64,000 bases of DNA from Actinostola sp. cb2023 (GCA_033675265.1 JAUJYZ010000303.1:62001-126000); one strand, 5' to 3'; shown: positions 20,601-33,400, counted from the first letter of the stretch. Numbers and translations: made by a program. Notes: generated by a model not told the origin, from the sequence alone.

Positions 20601-23600
20601 TTTAATCGTATCCGGAGTTTCAAGAACTCAGCAGATTTGAAAAGATAAACGAGACACAGGACTCAAGTAGATTTTGAATGTTAGTTTTGAAAGCAGCTGT
20701 AGATCTTCAAGCTATTAAAAGGTCAGGATTCTAGTTCATCGTTCAATGACTAGAAGTGGTAAAAGGACTAGAAGCTCGCTTAAAATATATTTTTTTTTTA
20801 AACAAACGCGAGGCCGTTATCGGAACCATCTGACCTATGCAACCTCGAGACGTATCATGTTCGTATTCACCGGACTAATAGTCTCCCTCGTCACTCAACT
20901 GTCACTGATTGTCATGTCAGAGAAATTATATTGTATTGAAGAAGATGTCCTTGTTTTATTCGACGTTCGAACCGTAACTCGAACCCGAACTCGATTCCAA
21001 ACTCGACGTTTCGGGTCTGAAGCTAGAGAGGGGGCCTTTACACAAACTCATCAAAATCAAAAATGAACTCAAAGTCAAAAGGTTCAAATGAACTCAAAGG
21101 CAAATCAAATGAACTCGACACATACATGTATATACATAGTCTCCCTCGTCACGCAACTGTCAGTCATTGTCAGGTCTCTCCTCGCGCAGCTGACATTGTC
21201 CTTGTTCTTCAACCAACTGGCATTCATTTTCAAGTACTTCCTCGAACAACTGACATTTTCCTTTTCACAATGCCCGAGTGAACGCTCATTGAGCGTCTTG
21301 TTGAATTAGTTTTACGGACTTGGTCCCAGTCCCCTGCTCTTTTTTGTAATGACCACAATAATGTACAATAAAACAAGGATCGACATTTTCGTTTCATAGG
21401 CACTTTAAGATGTAATCCTGGGTTAGCGCTAATGGACCTCTCAGGAACCCAGGCCTGAGCACAAGAAACGTCATTTCGCCGTGAAAACGGGACTGGCGCA
21501 AGCATAACTACAACAAGCCTAAAGCGTTATTTCACTGTGAAATTAAACGAGCCTGACGCAAGTATAAGCGCAAACAAAAGCACAAGACGCGTTATTTAAT
21601 TTCGCTGTGAAAATGTGTTCGACGTTACCGCAAGCACAAGAAGCGTTATTTCACTGTAAAAATGGGCCTGGCGCAAGCATAAGCGCAAGCACAAGAAGCG
21701 TTATTTCACTGTAAAAATGGGCCTGACGCAAGCATAAGCGCAAGCACAAGAAGCGTTATTTCACTGTAAAAACGGGCCTGGCACAAGCATAAGCGCAAGC
21801 ACAAGAAGCGTTATTTCACTGTGAAAACGGGCCTGACGCAAGCATAAGCGCAAGCACAAGAAGCGTTATTTCACTGTAAAAACGGGCCTGGCACAAGCAT
21901 AAGCGCAAGCACAAGAAGCGTTATTTCACTGTAAAAACGGGCCTGGCGCAAGCGCAAGAAGCGTTATTTCACTGTGAAAACGGGCCTGATGCAAGTATAA
22001 GCGAATGGATAAAACAATTTGTGCTTGTGCTTATGCTTGCGTCGGGTTCGTTTTAATTCACATGCATGGCACCGACAAGTTCTCATGCTTGCACTTGCGT
22101 AGCTAGTGAAAACGTGGCTTACTGAACAACGTGCACACAGAACGCAACCTTTTTATTTTAGTCCAGCAAAGTTTCTATACCTTGAGAGTCTTGTCATCCC
22201 TAGATATTTTATCATCTGTGTCATCGTCGCTGACTCTGCTGCCATCGAGCGTCGGGCTGTCGTCTGTTGTATTGTCTTCTCTTGGCGTGCTAGTGTCGTA
22301 TCCTTCGTCTGGGACTTCGGAAGTTCGCGAGGATGGGGTCAGCGTGCCAGAATCTAAACAGAAAACAGTACACACAGCTGTCAAACACAGTTTCTCGTAA
22401 TGTATAAGAACACGTAAGAATGAAAAGCATTGGCTGCCGATTTCCCCGGCTACGCCTATCACTTCGAGTCAGATTTTGAAATTACGAGAAAACTGGATAT
22501 GGCTACATTTTTAAATCGCGCGCAGACATTTGATCGTGTAGTGAACATATCAAAGACGAACGTGTACAGCGTTCAATTCAGCTTGCAACACTGCGTACAA
22601 TATTGAATCGGGGAAACCTACGGCACGGAGTTACGGTCACGGTACGGAATCGAAGACATCTATTCAACCAATCACAGCGCGCAAAATCATTGCTCAACTA
22701 ATTAGAATGCTCGGACACGTACGGCGCGGTCACCGCACGGCACGAATCGTAACTACTTCCCACTCATACGAAAACGACTAAGGTTCACTGCTGCAATTTG
22801 TTGCATGCAATATTAGGATACTACAATGGCAATTTTGTTTTAAATTTATATATATTGCAAACATATCGCCTGCAATTTTACACCATCTGTAGGCGCCTAT
22901 TACGTCATGGTTGAAAGTAGAAACTCATTCAATAATTATAAAGAACATTTTTTAAATCATGTTGGTTACCTCTTCCCTCGTCAAATGAAGGCTTTCTGGG
23001 TAGTGACGACTGATCCCAGCTTCGTCCAGACGACCCTGACGAGTTGGATGATGTTCGCTGTGGTTCGCCGATTTCAAAACTCATGTCCCTCTCTCTGGGC
23101 GAGTCGGGTGTTTCTATGGAAAGATCAACACAAGCTTTAGTTACTGATCACTTTTGACGATGTGCTTCGCCTTGAACTTTGGGAACTTCCGGTTTGCAAA
23201 CTTCCGTGCTGAAATACAACTCACTTTGCACATTGCGGACACCTACGCTCGGTCCCAAGGGTATCCGCTTACGGGAAGTTCAAAATTATCTCCCGTAAAA
23301 GGGACTGATCACCCTCCAGTAAGCGACCACCTCCAGTAAGCGACCACTTCAGCAAGCAACCACACACCATAAGCGACCACCTCCAGTAAGTGACCACCTC
23401 CAGTAAGCGACCACTCCCTGTAAGCGACCACCTCCAGTAAGCTACCACTTCCAGTAAGCGGCCACCCACCGTAAGCGACCACCCATAAGCGACCACTCCC
23501 ATAAGCGACTACCCACCGTAAGCGACTACCCACCGTAAGCGACCACCCACCGTGAGCGACCACCCACCATAAGTGACCGCCCACCGTAAGCGACCACCCA

Positions 23601-26600
23601 TAAGCGACCACTCCCATAAGCGACTACCCACCATAAGCGACCACCCACCGTAAGCGACCACCCACCGTGAGCGACCACCCACCATAAGTGACCGCCCACC
23701 ATAAGCGACCACCCACCGTAAGTGACCACCCACCGTGAGCGACCACCCACCATAAGTGACCGCCCACCGTGAGCGACCACCCCCGTAAGCAACCACCCAC
23801 CGTAAGCGACCGCCCACCGTAAGCGACCACCCACCATAAGTGACCGCCCACCGTGAGCGACCACCCACCATAAGTGACCGCCCACCGTGAGCGACCACCC
23901 CCGTAAGCAACCACCTCGGACAACAAGACCGCCGTACTCGACTGTACTCACCTGGACTACTGGGTAAGTGCGATCCACCAAACAAGCTTGAGAAGTCCAT
24001 TGACTGGGCACGTCCCAGCAATCCCCCTGGCATTGGATCGATAGATAGTGACTTGGACTGTGTTCGACGAGAAAAAAGTCTTGGGCTAAAATCTAAAACT
24101 GAAAACAAACAAAAATTGAGTATGAACAATTTTGTGCGCAATTTGTCGGAACTAACTTCGATACTTTAATTTCGAACAAACTTCGGAAACTGCTCGTCAA
24201 AACCGAACTATAAATCACCTTCTGATTTCCTCTTTCCAGCAGACCACAGTCTATGAAACATGGCGGACCTTTTACTCCCTGAGGGGCTGTTTTGCTCTGA
24301 GCTTTGTTTCGTAGGAGACAAAGGGCCATCATTCCCTGGCGAGCTGTCTGGTGATGTGTCTGATCTAGAGCGGGGAGGTGTTAGGAGTAGTAGGGATGAT
24401 GGTCGAGGTTTGTGGCCACCAGAGTGACATCGATATCTTGACTGACTTGAGATAGATGCATGGCAACTACCATCGGATGACATAGACTGTATTGCCCTGA
24501 GATAAAATATCAACCAATAAGCAATGTATTCAGTTATGATCGATGGAATTCTTAAATTATACAAATGAAAAAATGACTGAATGACTGGACAAATGCAAGA
24601 ATAAATAATTGACGGACTATTAACCAACTGACTGAATGACTGACTGACTGACTACTGTCTGACTGACTACTATCTGTCTGACTAATGTCTGTCTGACTGA
24701 TTGAATGACTGACTACTGTCTGACTGACTGATTACTGTCTGACTGACTGAATGACTGACTACTGTCTGACTGACTGTCTGACTGGCTGACTGACTACTGT
24801 CTGATTGACTGACTGTCTGACTGAATGACTGACTACTGTCTGACTGACTACTGTCTGATTGACTGACTACTGTCTAACTGACTACTGTCTGACTGACTGT
24901 CTGACGTCTACTATCCGACTGACTGAATAACTGACTGACTGAATGAATGGATGCATGAATTAAAGAGTGCATGTGTGGATGAATAAATAACTGAATGAAT
25001 GAATGAAAGAACTTCATGACAAGCTCCATCAATGATTCAATACTTACATCAAAACAACTTCATGCAAGTGTTGAGCAAGTATAGGATCATCCACTTGCAT
25101 CCACAGTTCACCAGCTCCAGTAACAGACGATCGCCCTACCTCCATGAAAAAGAAGCAGTCTGTATGGCCACAGCGTCGAACCATCATTAAATGGAAATCA
25201 ACAATGACTTCTTCAGATGTTGTCTTATGCAGGCTTAAGGTGTGATCAGCAAGTTTGAGATTGTATGTTCCAGCAAGACTCTTGCTTGTGCCAAGTCCTC
25301 TAGGTTTTACCGTAACTGGCCAGGATGATACTAGAAAAGTGAAAACATATCAGATATAGATGATGATAACAATAACAATAATAATATAATAATAATAATG
25401 ATGATAATTTTTTTAATTTAAATAAATAATGATAGTAATAATAATAGTAATAATAAAATAAATAAATAATAATAATAATAATGATGATGATTTTTTAAAT
25501 TTAAATAAATAATGATAATAATGATAGTAATAATAATAGTAATAATAAAAAATAATAATAACATATATGATTATATTTACACGAAGTTTCGACATCAGGC
25601 TGGATGTCATTATTTATCAAGTGATCTGAAGGATGTGTACAACGAATAGACTTAAATAATAATAACAATAATAATAATAATAATAATACAGTAACAATAA
25701 TAATAATAATAGTAATAACAATAATAATAACAATAATAATAGTAATAATAAGCTGGACAGTTTATTATTATTATCATATTATTCCTGGTTTTCCATGGTA
25801 ATGAATCAGACTTGCGACATACCATGTGGTACAGAGGTATGATAATCTCTTCTTAGGGCTGGTAACTCAACATCTCCAACATTGTCAGACAGATAATCTA
25901 AAGACAAAATGAATATTACTTAACTATTAGTGACAAATCTATCAAATCCAATTGACTGGACAGACAAGCAACAAGCTTTATAAAAAGTTGCAAGTGAAAC
26001 TTTTTCTCAAATATGTTGATTCACAAGTTGTTGTAACAGAGTTCTGTAAATCAATCCTTTTCCAATAACAAAATATAAAAACGTTTTTTTTACCTCTCAA
26101 AACCGCACAATAAAAAATGAAAGAAAGAAATCTATTCTTTCAACTCAGAAATTGCCCGTAAGTGTAAGATAGAATGGTCAAATCAATTTTTATGATCACC
26201 TTTCCTGTCGCATTTATTAATTGCAATTCATAATCAAAGTTGCGTGGGTGCGTTGTAGAACGATAAGAACTTAATCCAGAAAGAAAAGAATAAATAACGA
26301 ATTTTGTCCTTAAATTTGCTACTAAAACTTGTAGTTGTGCTTCCAAATTGTACGTTCCAATATTTACAAACATTTAAAAATAGTCCAAAAAAAAACTATC
26401 TTTAGCTCTCAATGACGCACAATGGCAATTTAAAAACATCATCATTTTTTACCCAAACTTCCGCTCCAAGGGTCCCCGTGATTATGATTACATGCTTTCA
26501 AATAATAATAAATTACATTCTTTCATATGGAATTGAGAAGAATATAAGAAATGTGGAGTTCTATTTTTGGTCGAGTTGATCTCATTTCAGCAATGTCAAC

Positions 26601-27945
26601 ACACTAGCAGCTACTCAGTTCATTTGATGAAGTTTCAAATACTTGACGCAAGGTCATCAAGGAGATCGCGTAGTTTGAACCTGACAGAATAACAATTCAA
26701 AGTCCACTCGCGAACGAAGGGTGCCAAACAAAGACGCTCGATGAGTTTATTCGAATCCACAGTATGTAAACGTACAAACACTTACCATTTCCCATAGGGC
26801 TTGTGCTAACAGTTTGTTCATTCAATAAAGCGTCCAGCCAAGACTGTAAGTCTGCCTTGCTCTCGCAAATAAGCCCGAACACATCATCGCGAGTGTACAG
26901 AACAAACACAAAATCATGTTTGGTGTCGTCCTTTTGCGCTATGTTGAAACAGCTTGCTAGCTGAATGACGCGTTTTGGTGGACTGTTTGTGCGGAACTTT
27001 TTCTCACTTTCGTAATATTCTAGTCTGGGCTTTCCACATGCAGACGACGTACGTAGAACAAAATACCTTCTCTTCTGTGTCTATTTGGAAAGAAATTGCA
27101 ACATTTAAAAGGTTGCTATGTAATTGTTTCAATTACAATTCAATTAATTAATGCCATTCTTTATAACTAAAACTATGTTTTAGCTTATTATATTTGCATT
27201 CATTTTATTTGGATGATTAGAATTTGCATAGAATTCAAATCCATTGAATTTTTACACTTTAATAGAGAGAAAAATACAATGACCGTCGTGCGACCTCAAA
27301 CCAGATCAAATTCTCGGCCTAAATATATTTATGACATGTTAATCTAATAGCATTAGCACAATATATGTGAGCATGTATAGCAAAAACTTAACTGAAAAAC
27401 ACAATATAGCATAAAGGTCTTTGTAATGAGCAATGATGAATTTCGCGGTGAAATGATTGAAAATACTCAGACAATTATCATAATTCGAATGTCAGTGTTT
27501 TATTGTGTGAAATCAAATGGCAGAACATCAAAGGTTTCTGCACGCACGTTCTGAAATATGTCTGATGAAAGGCTTCAAGATAACACCCCCTTTACATGGA
27601 AGAGATTTCACGATGTGTAATCGATGAATACGAACTTGTGAAGTGTGCCAAATACTACAAACAGAGCAGGCAAAGTTAGACCTGTCGGTACTTGTAGCGA
27701 AGTCGAGTACGACTTCTTTCAGAAACAAAGGAGTTCACTTTCAATCCCTTATCCAGGTTCAAACTGTTCAAACTAAGAGTGCTTTACGCTGGCCTTAACA
27801 TGCTCATCTGTGTCTTTCTAATCGCTAAGAATTGCTCATTTAGAGCTTCTGTTGTAACACCTGACCGCAGCAGAACTAAACTGGCTGACTCGCTTACCTT
27901 CAGTCTTCTCAAATAACCCTGCCTTTTCACATCCAATGTGGTCAT
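17683..27945 (-). CDS. IRS: Insulin receptor substrate homologue (PH-PTB docking protein)
   Basis: Nine exons join in frame: 27945-27898, 27080-26786, 25897-25823, 25330-25048, 24496-24219, 24098-23952, 23113-22970, 22353-22181, 19617-17683 (1125 codons). The PH domain (~5-105) has VKRQGYLRRLK, RRYFVLRTSS, RLEYYESEKKFR, SCFNIAQKDDTKH and LYTRDD..W. The PTB domain (~140-235) keeps both phosphotyrosine-binding arginines in RRCGHTD and VGRSSVTG, plus GELWMQVDD. IRS proteins dock on insulin/IGF-type receptors and recruit SH2 proteins. The tail has YEDM (twice, PI3K-type YxxM), about nine YMNF/YMNL/YMNV sites of Grb2 type (YxNx), and the conserved C-terminal NYISLDL (SHP2 type) and SYAEIDFTRSHGL. 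Start: first ATG before the PH domain; upstream ATG-AAA-CAA-TAA (~28013) is a tiny uORF. The last intron carries nested transposons. Identity is confident; the repeat expansion is lineage-specific by inference. Confidence 0.94.
18420..18990 (-). repeat. 66-bp coding minisatellite in IRS exon 9
   Basis: Eight to nine units encode (E/A)YMNF(R/Q)PGDRPSTPTENEGSKP (22 residues), some with a 4-residue EEHP insertion. Each unit carries one tyrosine in YMNF/YMNL; one unit reads VHMNL with the tyrosine lost. Lengths stay multiples of three. Confidence 0.92.
19695..21455. mobile_element. Outer MITE split by a piggyBac-like element
   Basis: Left end GGGCCCGGTTCCTGAAAGCC and right end CCTCTCAGGAACCCAGGCC are inverted copies, with ATTAGTCTTAATTCAG and GGGTTAGCGCTAATGG as further inner parts. 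It interrupts the tandem repeat motif GACGCAAGCATAAGCGCA, present both at 19677-19695 and from 21490 on. Confidence 0.55.
19760..21404. mobile_element. piggyBac-like non-autonomous element
   Basis: TTAA target sites at 19756-19759 and 21405-21408 bracket inverted ends AGTGCCTACGAAACGAAAA and TTTTCGTTTCATAGGCACT. TTAA duplication is characteristic of piggyBac-type transposition. No transposase-length frame is present. In the last IRS intron. Same end motif (AGTGC.TA.GAA) as 43106-43562. Confidence 0.75.
21440..22110. repeat. ~60-bp minisatellite
   Basis: About nine units of GCGCAAGCATAAGCGCAAGC + ACAAGAAGCGTTATTTCACTG + TAAAAACGGGCCTGG. Located in the last IRS intron; a lone unit fragment lies on the far side of the inserted MITE at 19677. 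Confidence 0.9.
22610..22779 (+). mobile_element. MITE family M1 copy 1
   Basis: GGGAAACCTACGGCACGGAG to CTACTTCCCACTCATACGAA, with inner CAACCAATCACAGCGCGC. The left end is slightly truncated. In an IRS intron. Other copies: 48454-48660, 53375-53577, 59529-59714, 63844-64000. Confidence 0.8.
23300..23935. repeat. TAAGCGACCACCCACCG minisatellite
   Basis: About forty short units (14-18 bp) of TAAGCGACCACC(CACCG/TCCAG), more homogeneous to the right. It abuts IRS exon 6 (starts at 23952), leaving only ~16 bases of non-repeat intron beside the donor. Open frames through it are repeat artefacts. Confidence 0.92.
24628..24945. repeat. (CTGA)n-type microsatellite
   Basis: CTGACTGACTACTGTCTGACTGA units in an IRS intron. 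Confidence 0.9.
25370..25790. repeat. (AAT)n microsatellite tract
   Basis: Interrupted AATAATAAT runs on both sides of a short unique segment (25560-25655), in the IRS intron after the PH domain exons. Confidence 0.9.
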
Positions 27946-28538
27946 ATTCTCGTAGACAATCCTCAACTTCAAGTCCAAGTTTTCCAAACTTTTGAAGCTC
28001 AAAGATTATTGTTTCATCGGTGAAATAAGATGAGCTAATGATGTCTTCTCAGATTATAAATAGCTTGAGATATTGGCTGCATACCATACTCTGAACCAGC
28101 TAACTTTATACTCGATACGTCTTAAATCACTGTCCTATTTTAAACACACCATATGGCATATATGTGCCTTGAATTAGACGTCCAAAAACCAACCTCAATT
28201 TCCAATTCGATTAGAAAAGGCGCATGTAGGGGTCCCAGCTTGTATCCCAATGAATCGGTCACCTTGTTATTTCAAAGAGTCAAAATATAACTTATTTATG
28301 CATAGCTGCGTGACGCGTCCGAAGACTGGACAACAGCGTAAAGGAACGCCTGGTGTATTGGGACAAGTGCTCTTCTATGAGCTTATTGACCCATTTAAAA
28401 ATATTTCCCTCAGCCTTGCCTGCAGTGCTATATATTACTTGCTACAATATATGTTTTGTTGTTATTTGGTTCCTTTCTTTACTATTACTACTACTATTAT
28501 TACTACTACTACTACTATAAAGTATAAAAGATAAACCG

Positions 28539-28712
28539 AAAAGGTGCATCTCGTACCCAAAATATAGGTCACAGAGCGGTGAGGAGCTTTATACATCTTC
28601 AGAGCAAATTATTGTAATTGCTGCTTGTATTCATTTATTGCTCTGAAGAGTGTTGGTGTAACACTTTTCACCGCTCTTTGTGACCTATATTTTGGGTACA
28701 AGATGCACCTTT
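28539..28712. mobile_element. Palindromic MITE
   Basis: AAAAGGTGCATCTCGTACCC.. is mirrored by ..GGGTACAAGATGCACCTTTT, with inner GTCACAGAGCGGTGAG/CACCGCTCTTTGTGAC. Arms ~65 bp. Confidence 0.8.
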
Positions 28713-28934
28713 TTTACTTTTTTACTTTATTTCCTAAAAATGTCGGGTGGACATGGCAGTTTCTTCTTTGCTATATTTAATTCTGTTTCTGCTTCCGTTT
28801 CGTTCGGTCTATAAAATGAAAAACAAAATAACTCGAAGAAAAAAAAACTGAGTCGGACAACCGAAATGGTAGCAAGAAAAATAAAAAAATCCCTTCCTTC
28901 ATTCCTCGGATCGAATAAACTTTGCATGCCATGG

Positions 28935-29111
28935 ATACACCTGTTTTCAAAAAGGTTGTCCATTTACAAAATACAAAATATTAAAATAGCAAAAAAGAAT
29001 TAGAGAAACAATGAGCCTGAGTGCATTTCTTTTGTTTCTCTAGTTAATTCCTTTTTAGTCTATACTATTTTGTATTTTGTAAATGGACAACGTTTTTGAA
29101 AACAGGTGTAT
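28935..29111. mobile_element. Palindromic MITE
   Basis: ATACACCTGTTTTCAAAAAGG.. is mirrored by ..CGTTTTTGAAAACAGGTGTAT; inner arm GTCCATTTACAAAATACAAAAT also mirrored. Arms ~75 bp. Confidence 0.8.
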
Positions 29112-29382
29112 ATTGATTTTGATTGATTGATGATTTTGATCAATATGATTGATTGATCGATTGATCAATATTAACGATAGCTCAGTTCTTATCATGTGCA
29201 GTATATCAGCTTATGCCGTAACAAACACAGATTATACTGAGTCAATATAGACCTTCCTTTGATAGCAACTCAACACTTTCACTTCATGATTGTTATATTA
29301 ATTTATTTACAATTATAAACACTGAAATATACATGAATTGAGTATTACAATTACATCGAATCAAATTTCTAAATTATTTTTC

Positions 29383-29421
<39 letters not shown>

Positions 29422-29539
29422 TTTTGTTTTTGTTGCTTTTGCGTGTATTTGTTTTCTAGTAAGTTGCTGAAAAGTTTTAAAATTCTTCATTTCCTCTTTC
29501 ATTTGAAAGAAACTATGTACATATATACAATATATACAA

Positions 29540-29617
29540 TATCTAGTTAAGGACAGTTTTCGCCGATTCTTCACTCTGGCTTTCGCCTTGCCCTCAGAGG
29601 ATGGCGGTCTACATATC
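29540..29617 (-). other. Exon-like block downstream of the coiled-coil gene
   Basis: A CATCAACAG acceptor precedes an open frame RPPSSEGKAKARVKNRRKLS on the minus strand, rich in basic residues. It could be an alternative last exon of the coiled-coil gene, but that gene's main frame stops at 30449 and no donor bridges the two. Confidence 0.25.
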
Positions 29618-30448
29618 CTGTTGATGAAAAAAAAAAGGAATAAAAGAATGTTTTCCATTATACCGTAATCGTATACTCAAGCAGGAAGGCTTTAAAGGGG
29701 CTCTAAGAGTATTTAAGCGAGTCATATGGAGGTAACCTAGCAACGGTGCAGTTCAGATTTCCTCTTTTCATGATGCAAGCCGCGACAGGAGGCTAGAGGG
29801 GGCCGGGAGAAGATGGAGACACTTCCTGATCAACTGATTCAATCAAAAAAAATTGTTAGTGTACGTGTTTGTCTATGACATTTTTATGACGAGCGTTTCG
29901 ACCATTCAGTCAGTGTCCACCACCACCGCCGGTCACATAACTACATTCGCCCAGTGATAATTCCCCTAGACGAATCGAAAGGACGAATATAGATATTGAG
30001 AATCCTCCCCATCCCCCCTCCGGTTCCCTCAGACAATGTTGAGTGCCAATAACGTTTTGTCACTGAGCCGGCTTCAGTACACAACATTGAAAACGCGGGG
30101 GAGGCCCGGGGGAGGGGGAAAGTGGTCGAAAGTACCGACGCCTTTAGGGTATCAAAAACCTTAGCTACTTGTAAGATATTTTATGGCCAGGCCGTCTCAA
30201 TTAACTTACAAACAATTGCAGTTGGAGTCGCTCTCACTGTTAATAGAGGATGTTCACGATCATGCACGTGTCGGCAGCCATGACAGGGGGCAGGAACAAT
30301 AAAATCATTTTACATGAAAAATAATTCAATTCCTTAGGGGGAAGGTATTGCTTGTCCTGCCCCCTACCATGGCTGATCGTGCAAACCCTCTACAGGCAAC
30401 ACATCAAGTAAAACTCTACTTGCCTCGACTATTTCTCCTCCCTCGACG

Positions 30449-33400
30449 TCAACGATTGTCAACATTCTTCAGTTCACACAGCGATTGCAAGAGAAGAGAA
30501 CTGTCACTTGTATGGATGCTTTCTTGCTGCGAGTGCGACGGAATGTTGTCAGTTACTTCATCAGGACGGGCGTATTCTTCTTGGGGTGTTTGCGAGAGTG
30601 GCGCCGAAATGTTGTCATCTTCGGCTTCATCACTTTCCTCTGAAATGTCAGATATGGCACGGTTGTTGCCATTTGTGTCAATCAAATCCTTTATCTTAAT
30701 CTTCCTCCCCAACTTTTTACCCTTCTTTTTCCCTGTCTCCGTAGATGCGAGGCCTTCGCTGCTTGTGGGAAAATCATCTCCAACGATAAATACCGCATAA
30801 TTCTTCGTTGTCTTCTTTATACGTTGGAGTTCTTTCACCGCGAGACTCGAGTCTGAGTAAAAGCGAATGGCCTTGGGTGCACCATTAGTGAGGAGTTGAT
30901 CATTCTGTAGCTGTTTAACAACGTTCTCAATGTCTTGTAGCACGTGGGGAACGCCCACGTTGGAGACGGAATCTATAAGTTTGTTGTACTCATTTCTGAG
31001 AGTCTCTCTGTCCATTTCTATCTCTCTGAGGATATCATACTGTCGTTTCATGCACTCTTCCATTTCCTGGACTCGTCTAGAGACCTTGACGCATTCCTCA
31101 AACCAGTCAACTCCATCATCACTGCTATCACTCTCATTGGAATTCTGTTGCAACAGCTCATCGAGTCGCTTTTCTTTGTCTTGAAGGCGTTCCACTAAGG
31201 CTTTGAGTTCCTTCGCCTCTTCCAGTGTCTCCTTACGGAAGCTTGTGTATTTATTAATTTCCACGAGTTTTTCAAACTCCAGGGTGGTGTTGCGTTTCTT
31301 CAGTGAGCTAACGATATCCCGAAACTCTAATAACTGGATGTTTCGTTCTCGGATGGCTAACTCAAGTTTCACGATTCGATCAGTAACTTCTTGTGGAATT
31401 GCGGTGGACTCTGACCCTTCCGCCATACACCCCTCATGCTGGAAGACTTCTTGCTTCTTGACTCTATCAAGTGCATCTTTACGGAGACCATTTTGTACTT
31501 GTCCGTCGTTTACAAACATAACGTACTCTAATAGACCGATATTTTTTGAGTCCTTCTTAGTCGATCTCGAGTCATTAGCAGGAGGATCCAAGCTCAGGAG
31601 ACTGTCCGCTGTCTTAATGGTGAATCCACGAGTAAATTCCACGTTAGCGCCATTTGTAGCATTAGATTCATGTTCCTTACTGGTCTCCTCTGGTACATGT
31701 CCAGCAAGTTCCTTGTCTTGTTCTGGTACATGTCCAGCAAGTTCCTTGTCTTGTTCTGGTACATGTCCAGCAAATTCCTTGACTTGTTCTGGTACCTGTC
31801 CAGCAAGTTCCTTGTCTTGTTCTGGTACCTGTCCAGCAAGTTCCTTGTCTTGTTCTGGTACATGTCCAGCAAATTCCTTGACTTGTTCTGGTACCTGTCC
31901 AGCAAGTTCCTTGTCTTGTTCTGGTACCTGTCCAGCAAGTTCTTTGACTTGTTTTTGTAATTTTTCTAATTGTTCTCTCAGTTCATTATTGTCTGTATCA
32001 ATGAAGGTCCTCTGGTCTTCTGCTACCTTGAGGTCTGACTGAAGCAGGGTGAGTTGGCGGTTTAGAGTGTTACGCTCCTTCCACAGGGTGTGGTACTCGT
32101 CGAGTAGTTTTGATGAACATTTATCGCGTCTTTGGACGTCACATCGTAGATTATTAATTTCCCTCACTCGAAACGTCAGCTCCACTTTGGCTTTCTCGTT
32201 TTCTGCAACGAGCTTCTCGTTGTTCCCCTCCATCTCCTTGCAACGAAGTTCTAAGTTTTCATTGTCTGCGTTCATGTTGTCGACAAGAGCCTCAAGAGAC
32301 TCAAAGTTACAATCTTTTTCTTTCATCGAGTATTCCAGCTCATGGTTGACTTGTTTCAATCTTTCGATCTCTTTCTCTTGGACTTTCAGATCCTCTGTAA
32401 GCTTGTCCTTCGTCTTATAGAAACAATCCTGGAATTCGTCCACGAGATCCCTGGCGCTCTTTTGGACGCAACCTATACCATTGTCTACTTCAGCAGCCAT
32501 TTTGGACATTTCGTTGGTCAGGTTCTTCAAGACCATTACATGGTTCGAAGAGGCAGTTTCAGAAGAGTTCTTAATCAATGAGTCGCTCTCGTGAACTCGT
32601 TGGACAGCATATTTCTTTTTCATCTGAAATAACAGCTCGTGAACATTTCTAAACTCCTTGACGATGTTGCGAAGAGCAATGTCATTATCACGCTTGCAGT
32701 CTTTGCCATGGCAGATGTCTCTTCCTGGCTTTTCCTGGTGTGGAACCACCATTCTCTCTGGAGTGAATTTGGAAGGAAAGACTTCTCGTAGGTTGTTCGA
32801 AGTTTCTGCACTCTCGAATCTGGAAGCCAGACGGCTGAGCAATCTTGAATTGTCAACGCCAACACGGACAGCGACCAGATCATGGCGATATCGTGCGTTT
32901 AAATCGATCTTTCCAATGTCCATGACATGACGAGCAGATTTTGAACGATGCCTTACAACAGGCTTGACTGTCTTGCATGGTGGTTGCTCTGTCTTGGCAC
33001 TGTGAGCTGTCTTTTCCTGGCAAACGGGTGCGGTTTCAGAGAGACTTTCCCGGCTCTTGGTGATGCCAGGCATTGCTTTGCGAGAGCTCTGCAAATAAGT
33101 ATTGGTATGAGTATCAATAACGAAATTACCATGAAATATAAACATAGGCAAACAGATAAGGGACAGTTGTCAAGTCCGGCGGACATCCTAACGCCAATTA
33201 AGATTTGCGCAACGTCAAACATTCAGAACCACAGGCATCCCAACCATTTCTTCTGAGGCATAAATATAGTTTGTATATGCCCGCGTCGTTCCTTGTTGGG
33301 TTTCCATGTTTCAGTATTGCATTTCTGCGGGCGATCATACGGAACGCGCACAGGGAACGCACGCACTCTACCACAGGAAACCCATCAAAAAAGACGCGCG

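Larger units (their letters stand above)
28003..30448. other. Intergenic interval upstream of IRS
   Basis: Holds the IRS promoter/5' UTR side, two long hairpins (28539-28712, 28935-29111), an (ATTT)n run at 29384-29423, and one exon-like block (29540-29617). Nothing else coding is seen. Confidence 0.55.

Noticed and set aside
20746..21066. Possible transposase frame in the piggyBac-like element
   Set aside because: Only ~100 codons, Arg/Thr-rich, without the DDD catalytic pattern.
23309..24141. Trp-Ser-Leu-Thr-Val-Gly-Gly repeat proteins on the minus strand
   Set aside because: Translation of the TAAGCGACCACC minisatellite; only the 23952-24098 part is a real IRS exon.
30348..30800. Plus-strand 150-codon frame
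   Set aside because: Antisense to the C-terminus of the coiled-coil gene with no splice or start support.
31203..32042. 279-codon plus-strand frame
   Set aside because: Antisense of the coiled-coil gene's exon 5; Ser/Cys-rich as expected from the complementary repeats.
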